A stretch of DNA of 64,000 nt from the NCBI GenBank assembly GCA_963800135.1, contig CAWCZR010000021.1, positions 1 to 64,000 of the forward strand. Reading direction: 5' to 3'. The notes beneath the pieces were generated by a model, which did no database searches, had not been told where the DNA came from, and saw only the letters and a program-made list of their open reading frames with translations. The stretch's first letter is position 1. Each line of letters opens with the position of its first letter. Source of the DNA: DASPSM01 sp963800135 (lineage in GTDB: Bacteria > Planctomycetota > Planctomycetia > Planctomycetales > Planctomycetaceae). The position numbers and the translations under genes are program-made. Shown piece by piece: positions 59,401 to 64,000 of this stretch.

Positions 59401-60299
59401 TCCTGCCGGGCCGATTCTTCGCGGAGATCGGCCCGACGCCCGTCGACGTCGCGCAGAGTTTCATCGAGCCGGGCAATCTCGCTCTCCACCCGGGCCAACG
59501 ACGATTGAATCTCGGCAATCCGGCCGTCCCATTCGGCGCCGGTCGAGTTTTGAGCGGCGAGCTGCGCTTCAACCTCGGCCAGTTTGGCCGACTGATCGCG
59601 ATACTGATCGGCGGCCAGACCGAGCCACAACTCGCGGAGCTGCTCGGAAATCTGGCGGTATTTGGCCGCCTTCACCGCCTGGTTGCGGATGGCGTTGAGC
59701 TGGGCCTCGACCTCGTTGACGATGTCGGTGAGCCGGGCGACGTTCTGGTCGACCCGCTCCAACTTGCGCTCGGCGTCGAGCTTGCGACTCTTGTAGCGAC
59801 TGATGCCGGCCGCTTCCTCGAACACAAGCCGCCGGGCCGAGGCGTTGGCCTGCAGAATCTGTTCGACGCGTCCCTGCTCGATGATGCAATAGGTGGCCGA
59901 TCCGGCCCCCGTGCCCATGAGCAGGTCCCGGATGTCCTTGAGGCGGGCCGGCGCGCGGTTGATCAGGTATTCGCCCTCGCCGTTGCGCGAGATGCGGCGT
60001 CCGATTTGCACCTCGGCCGTTTCCACGGGCAGAAAGCCGGTGGAGTTGTCGAAGGTGAGCGTGGCTTCGGCGAAGGCGCTCGGCTTGCGGCCCGACGCAC
60101 CGTTGAAGATGACGTCGGTCATCTCCTTGCCGCGGAGACTCTTCGCGCTTTGGTCGCCGAGGATCCACTTGATCGAATCGACGACGTTGCTCTTGCCGCT
60201 GCCGTTGGGCCCGACGACGCCCGTCGTTCCGGGCGCAAAGTCAAACCGGATGCGGTCCGCAAAGCTCTTGAATCCGAAGATTTCGAGAGACTTCAACAT
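56478..60299 (-). CDS. smc: Chromosome segregation protein SMC
   Basis: 1273 residues, complete. Condensin ATPase that compacts and segregates the chromosome. MLKSLEIFGFKSFADRIRFDF with Walker A GPNGSGKSNVVDSIKW, Q-loop region SLRGKEMTDVIFNG, long coiled coil, a hinge near residues 500-660 (VIGSVADLFEVDLEWAPLIEIALG ... VEADGTLTVGALRGE), the second coil, and the C-terminal ABC head with signature LSGGEKTLTAV at about 1159 and Walker B FCILDEVDAALDEANVERF. Pro/Arg-rich tail. No scpA or scpB in the window. Start is 9 bp from the frame of the FlgI-like gene's out-of-frame tail but about 160 bp from its true stop. Confidence 0.97.
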   Translation of the reverse strand: MLKSLEIFGFKSFADRIRFDFAPGTTGVVGPNGSGKSNVVDSIKWILGDQSAKSLRGKEMTDVIFNGASGRKPSAFAEATLTFDNSTGFLPVETAEVQIGRRISRNGEGEYLINRAPARLKDIRDLLMGTGAGSATYCIIEQGRVEQILQANASARRLVFEEAAGISRYKSRKLDAERKLERVDQNVARLTDIVNEVEAQLNAIRNQAVKAAKYRQISEQLRELWLGLAADQYRDQSAKLAEVEAQLAAQNSTGAEWDGRIAEIQSSLARVESEIARLDETLRDVDGRRADLREESARQEATVRHQSSRVRELEADLVRLRRQRTSIESRGRDAAQGLENARQQAARIDEELAAREAVLAERAREAAEITAELATQRKALEAERQGLHDKHHELSEASHRQSVLNGQADELRVSLASNRQQRAALEKQINEVRDDLARQAEQVASAADAAAAEREVLDRLERDRLALAGVQEQFHKTLADRREQRSAWRARKSVLEDLESRQEGLGLGVREILSRAASTKVAPWNQVIGSVADLFEVDLEWAPLIEIALGRRSEAVVVDDLVPFLDYLSHSSVPLSGRVGFIPSANTAHGRDSRASANEAAARRPAGRSVHRFLETLAADAAARVDLRSQPGVQCRADSLVRTSDKAPALAEQLLADAWIVDTVETAFALAAGPGRGCRFVTLQGELVEADGTLTVGALRGEITLVSQKSELRRLRQDLVRIDRQIQEDEERSESILASLGEADTELHSGKLRLDAASEDHHTCKRELAERERELARLDAQHQALEVAAQQQEAKLEQTQEESAQAALTFAALDGQIQASRQHLGELETELATLESRSVVVVRRQNTEHLEIAKHEERRGALRQDEERLEREQLQFRQQSAEADRRVQQVLGDRRRISLHILNTNAALAECCVKVQELSADSARLGAEKDGLRKERAGLMKEESALSEERRRAGDRLHQLELQARELSRERESLVARIDEEYQVRLSEAVESGISALANFAAKKQSEASTEKPAAPPAVSVASDDVLATVEPAEVREEIEAQVNRLRRQLKAMGSVNTESLHDLDEMENRFTHLSEQLADLVEAKKTLEEILRRINTESTRLFAESFQSIRAHFQELFRKFFGGGEGDVVLENPDDILECGIEIVARPPGKELRGLSLLSGGEKTLTAVALLLAIFKSRPSPFCILDEVDAALDEANVERFAAVLREFKQTTQFIMITHSKRSMAAADLLYGVTMEESGVSKRLSVRFEDVDENGAIRGAASPPPPRRGRDAA

Positions 60300-60460
60300 C
60301 GGCGGCCATCATCCTGCCCCAAAAGCGGCGCGAAGCCCACCGGCGGCCGCCCGTGGGCTTTCCTCGTCCCCCACCGTCCGACGACGCGAACAATCGCGAG
60401 CGTCGGCGCGGGGGCGGTGCAACTCGTTGATCCGGCCCATCGACAAGCAGCCAATTCCGG

Positions 60461-62597
60461 TCATGGCTCCTTGTTCCCGGAGACATCCCCGCCGCCAAAC
60501 TTGAAGAGTTGCCAAAAGCTCCAATGGCTGGACGGTGGATCGGCGCTCTTGGAATCGTCGTCGTCGGTTTCCGCGACGGCCGGCTTGACCGCGCCCGTTC
60601 TTGGTCGCGGCCGAATTGGTCGCACCGGCGTTGGTCGAAGTCGCGTCAGTTTGCGAGACCTGTTTGATCGGCTGCGTTCCGTCGGTCGTCGACGCGCTGC
60701 CGGAAGCCGCCTTCGGCGTCGCCGGCGTGCTACTGCCGAGGTCGGACGGGCGGATCGACTTTGACGTCCCATCGGACGAGGAGCCGTCATCCTTGTCGTC
60801 ATCAGCGGCAGCTTTTTTCTTCTTAGCGTTGCGGTCCTCGCCGACTGCAAACATGTTGGGACCGGTTTCCGGATTGCCAACCAGGTTCTTCGTGCGGAAT
60901 TTCGCCTTGGCGATGCCCTGCTCGGGCGGCTGGTAACTGCGGCCCGCACGGGGCAGGGCATCGATCTCGAGGTGGCCGGCCAGGTTGTCCTGGTGATCAG
61001 CTTCGGTCAAAAACTGATTGACGTCGGGAAACGTCGCGCCGAACTCGGTCAGCGTGCGAATCACGTCTTGCAGACGAGGCGAGATCGTCTTGCGCTGGTC
61101 CTCCTTGCCCACCTCGAAGCGGCATACGGTGACGCGGTCGGCACCCGGCGCGCCCGAGACAATGATGTTGTTGCCGGCCCGGGCGAAGATGGGCGTCTTG
61201 ATCTCCTGCTCGGCGCCATACAACACGACTTCCGCTTTTTTGCAATTGGTGATGTGGACCATGGGCGAGCCCTCGCACTTCAGCGTGTGCAGGCGGAACT
61301 GGTTGCCCAGCATCTCGCCGCGGACGAAGGGATCGTTCTTGTCGAGGGTGGTGAGCGCGCGAAATGCGCCGTAACGGGTCTCGGCACTCTGCACGTTCAT
61401 CAATTCGCGCAACTTGACGTGCACCTCCGGATCGTCGAGGCAGGCCATCGCCGCCAGCGCGAAGATGCGGAACGCGTATTGGTCGCGGGCTGCCTCGAAG
61501 AGCGCATCCAGCCCCGCGGAATCGCCGAGATAAGCGAGTGCCTCGGCCGAATAGAATTGAACTTGCGGATCCTTGCTCTTCAGCCCGTTCTTGAGAGTCG
61601 GAATTCCCTGATCGCCAATTGCTTCGAGCTTGAGCGCCGCCTGGGCCGACGTTTCCGGTTCGAGCAGATCCCATTTGAGCGCGCGGATTCGCACCGCTCG
61701 AGCAACGTCGGTCTCGCGAAAGGCAATCTTGCGGACGACGTCGACGTACCGCGGATAGTTGTCCCGATATTTGGGCAGAACCTTCAGTACGATCTTCTGA
61801 TCGGTCTTGGCTTCGGCCAGCGGAATGCGTTGCCCGTGCCGGTCGTAGTCGAAGAATCGCCGGCCGATCGCATTGGCAATACGGACCGCGTTACGCTCGC
61901 TGCGGAACTCGTTGCGGAGGTAGAGTTCGAGTTCGCGGTCTTCCCACTTCCAGGTGCCGCCCGCCACGATTCGGCCACGACGCAGCATGCCAGCCTGGTC
62001 CGAAGTGTTCTTATGGGTGCTGCCCACGAGGATCGGCCCCTGCGCGACGGCGAACTCGTGGCTGGTGTGGTCGACGCCGCGTGTGTCGTGGAGGTGCTCG
62101 CGCAGATAGCACGGCATCAGCCGGCCGCCGTTGAGGCTCTTCACCTTGCTCCCGTCGGGCAGGCGGACTTCGACGTCGAAGTGTTCGTTCTTGCGGATCA
62201 GGGCCGGAACGTAACCGGTGACGATCACGACCGTGACGTTGGGCATCTTGAGAATCTTGTTGGGATTTGGAATCCCGCGGCGCTTGAGGTCTTCGAGCAC
62301 CACGTGACGCGCTTCCGACGGCGGCGGATCTTCACCCGTGCCGTTGAGGTCCACGACCAGTCCGGCGCCTTCCAGCTGAATCCACCACCCGCCCGCAACC
62401 TGCGTATGCTCGCCGATAAGAGGCACCTTGGCCCGCGCGTCGTACTCGTCGAGCTCGCCCGTGTCGTCATCGTCCTTGTTTTTGGCCGCTTTCTTCTTGG
62501 AACCGAATAAACCCGCCGCATGGCCTGCCGGCGGTACGGCCGCCGAAACCAATAGAGCCAGCGTGGTGATCCAGACGACAAGCAGAGGGCGCTTCAT
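60461..62597 (-). pseudogene. FlgI-like protein with HEAT repeats, one frame slip near its end
   Basis: About 710 residues when repaired. The start at 62597 has AAGGAG upstream; signal peptide to about residue 27. LEGAGLVVDLNGTGEDPPPSEARHVVLEDLKRRGI and VIVTGYVPALIRKNEHFDVEVRLPDGSKVKSLNGG match the flagellar P-ring FlgI fold; residues about 300-420 are HEAT-like (KLEAIGDQGIPTLKNGLKSKDPQVQFYSAEALAYLGD). A Ser/Thr/Lys-rich linker follows; the frame slips near 60600 and the natural end is HWSFWQLFKFGGGDVSGNKEP. No flagellar genes are nearby, so a role in the planctomycete envelope other than a flagellar ring is possible. Confidence 0.8.
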
Positions 62598-62918
62598 GGC
62601 GAGGCACTCCTTGGAACGGGATCGCTCGAGTGCAGATCGGCAGGGTGTCGAGGCGAGAGATTAAATCAGAGCCGCGGACGCGCGTCGGTGCGCGGCGCAA
62701 CGTAGCGGTTCTGACAAACGGTTGGAGCAGGAAGTGAAATGAAAGGCAGCGGAATGAAAGGCGGACGGGAAGAGAGGGGAGATTGGAGAGCGGGAGAATA
62801 CGACCCGCGCCCCGGCGGGTCAAGGCGATTTCAGCAAACGCAGCGCGGCCGCAATTTCACGGCGTTCGAAGAGGGAATCTGCGCGAGCTGGAAAACTGGG
62901 GCGAGCCACCAAGCGTTG
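62598..62918. other. Intergenic with a short hairpin
   Basis: No gene. A 7-bp stem GACCCGC (62802-62808)/GCGGGTC (62815-62821) followed on the minus strand by a pyrimidine-rich tract lies behind the RidA gene and may end it. Confidence 0.45.
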
Positions 62919-63380
62919 TCAGCTGCGCAGTTCCAGAATGCACTCGATCTCGACGGCGATGTTGCCCGGCAGGGAGCCCATGCCGACGGCGCTCCGCGCG
63001 GCCCGGCCGGCCTCGCCAAAGACGTCGACCATCAATTCGCTAAAGCCGTTGATGACTTGCGGATGCCGCTCGAAATTGGGGACCGCGTTGACCATGCCCA
63101 GGACTTTGAGCACGCGCCCGACCCGGTCGAGACTGCCCAGTTGAGTGCGAAGAGTGGCGAGGATCGTCAACCCGACTTGCCGCGCCGCCCGCTTCCCCTG
63201 CTCTTCGTTGAGTTCCGCCCCAACCTTGCCGCAGATCATGCTGCCGTCGGGCAAGAGTGGTCCGTGCCCCGACACATAGAGGATATTGCCCGCTTGCACG
63301 ACGGGGTTGTAGACGCCGGCCGGCTTGGGCGGCGGCGGAAGTTCGAGTTTCAATTCCTGGATTCGTGCGTCGGCGCTCAT
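62919..63380 (-). CDS. RidA (YjgF/YER057c/UK114) family protein
   Basis: 153 residues from ATG 63380. Trimeric fold of imine/enamine deaminases that detoxify reactive products of PLP enzymes. LELPPPPKPAGVYNPVVQAGNILYVSGHGPLLPDG, RAARQVGLTILATLRTQLGSLDRV, and the C-terminal block GEAGRAARSAVGMGSLPGNIAVEIECILEL with the active-site Arg position. It belongs to the longer RidA subgroup of about 150 residues, whose activity is less certain than that of RidA proper. Confidence 0.9.
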   Translation of the reverse strand: MSADARIQELKLELPPPPKPAGVYNPVVQAGNILYVSGHGPLLPDGSMICGKVGAELNEEQGKRAARQVGLTILATLRTQLGSLDRVGRVLKVLGMVNAVPNFERHPQVINGFSELMVDVFGEAGRAARSAVGMGSLPGNIAVEIECILELRS

Positions 63381-63792
63381 GGCAAACCCCTGGGCGAACG
63401 AAACGGACCTGAATTCGGGCGGCGTGCTCTCGGTGTCGGGCAAATTGCGCCGCGGTGCCCAAACCACGTGTCAAGACGGTTGTGGCAAAGCCCGCGTGGT
63501 AAGAGCAGGCGGTCGCTGAGGATACCCGGATCCGCGCTCCAGTCCAATCGAGTCGCGGCGTCCTTTCCGCACCCGGGAGCCAACCGTTTGCCGCCCGACA
63601 GGTTGCCGCCGTTCGCCCATCTTGTGGACTGAGCTTTCCGGCCCTCTTACAATGACAATGACAGCGTGAAATGACAAAGTCTTCTGACAGTGACACTGGC
63701 TGGGTGGCACTGGCTTTGGAAGCACGGACGGCATTGTCTGAACGAACCTGGGTGATACGCGGGCGATCGCCGTCCGAGAAGGTTGAACGTGC
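63381..63792. other. Divergent intergenic region, no gene seen
   Basis: 412 bp between the RidA gene and floA, which are read outward. A short run of TGACA/TGACAG words lies at about 63650-63700. No promoter assigned. Confidence 0.4.
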
Positions 63793-64000
63793 ATGGAAAA
63801 CTTCGCTTGGACGGCTCCGCTGGCCATTCTCGCCATCTTTGTGGCGATTACGGCTTTGGTCGTGCTGTTCATGTTTGCCCGCTATTTCAAGTTGTGGTTG
63901 CGAGTCTTCGTGTCGCGTGCTCGCATCGGGCCCTTTGCGCTCATCGGCATGTCGCTGCGGAAGGTGAATCCGCAGGTCGTGGCCGAAACGAAGATCATGG
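63793..64000 (+). CDS. floA: Flotillin-like protein FloA, 5' part
   Basis: 69 residues before the window ends. MENFAWTAPLAILAIFVAITALVVLFMFARYF is the N-terminal membrane segment; KLWLRVFVSRARIGPFALIGMSLRKVNPQVVAETKI is the FloA/YqfA signature region. Organises lipid-raft-like membrane domains. In related bacteria a NfeD-like gene usually lies upstream; here the RidA gene does. Confidence 0.88.
   Translation, partial: MENFAWTAPLAILAIFVAITALVVLFMFARYFKLWLRVFVSRARIGPFALIGMSLRKVNPQVVAETKIM

Noticed and set aside
58014..60764. Plus-strand open frame of over 900 codons opposite smc
   Set aside because: Mirror frame of a highly conserved gene in GC-rich DNA; Arg/Ala/Gly-biased composition and no domain pattern. 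The same holds for long antisense frames opposite ctpA, the aminotransferase and the DUF3050 gene.
60461..62597. Part of a flagellar gene cluster
   Set aside because: No other flagellar gene is within the window; only the FlgI-like fold supports it.

Overview
The window comes from a planctomycete, most likely of the Pirellulales. This rests on lineage-typical genes rather than on any marker tree: a secreted beta-helix protein with an LEPR-XLL N-terminus (SLERLEDRILLSA), ECF sigma factors of the TIGR02999 type paired with giant WD40 serine/threonine kinases, an S41 protease with a long Pro-rich leader, a cobalamin-dependent ribonucleotide reductase, a FlgI-like/HEAT protein outside any flagellar cluster, and a FloA-type flotillin. 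The DNA is GC-rich, so long antisense frames are common and were ignored.

Positions 1-25.5 kb are an accessory, mobile-element-rich half. They hold an IS91-like element with its own tyrosine recombinase (about 328-2900), a secreted peroxiredoxin, the beta-helix protein, two divergent sigma-factor/kinase modules (leftward 12230 to 7542, rightward 12717 to 17122) plus a decayed third module junction near 7.1-7.3 kb, a chimeric IS110/integrase scar (17.4-18.6 kb), and an integrative element of about 6.8 kb in tRNA-Leu(CAA). That element is bounded by a 54-bp direct repeat of the tRNA 3' half. It carries an integrase, a tRNA-Asp-like gene, an AlbA_2/GHKL-ATPase protein and an intact IS21-family element.

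Positions 25.5-64 kb are mostly chromosomal backbone: a DUF3050 protein; a four-gene sulfation-type operon (arylsulfotransferase-like, two small membrane proteins, sulfotransferase); a class III aminotransferase and an SGNH hydrolase; typA; ctpA; csrA; a secreted protein with a strict CX4C repeat; the overlapping rpmB-gatC-gatA-gatB operon; a phytanoyl-CoA-dioxygenase-like gene; an ABC exporter whose permease is fused to a CPBP protease; nrdJ; a membrane-anchored DUF4041/GIY-YIG protein; a REP-associated transposase between 125-bp inverted repeats; smc; a FlgI-like gene; a RidA-family gene; and the start of floA.

A caution for the whole window: many genes are broken by single-base shifts whose downstream frame still encodes a well-conserved protein. 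This includes the normally essential gatB, where two shifts of opposite sign lie within about 60 bp. Assembly or sequencing indels are the simplest explanation, so most entries marked pseudogene here should be read as 'frame broken in this sequence', not as proven loss of function. Other long genes (typA, nrdJ, smc, istA/istB, the ABC permease) read through cleanly.
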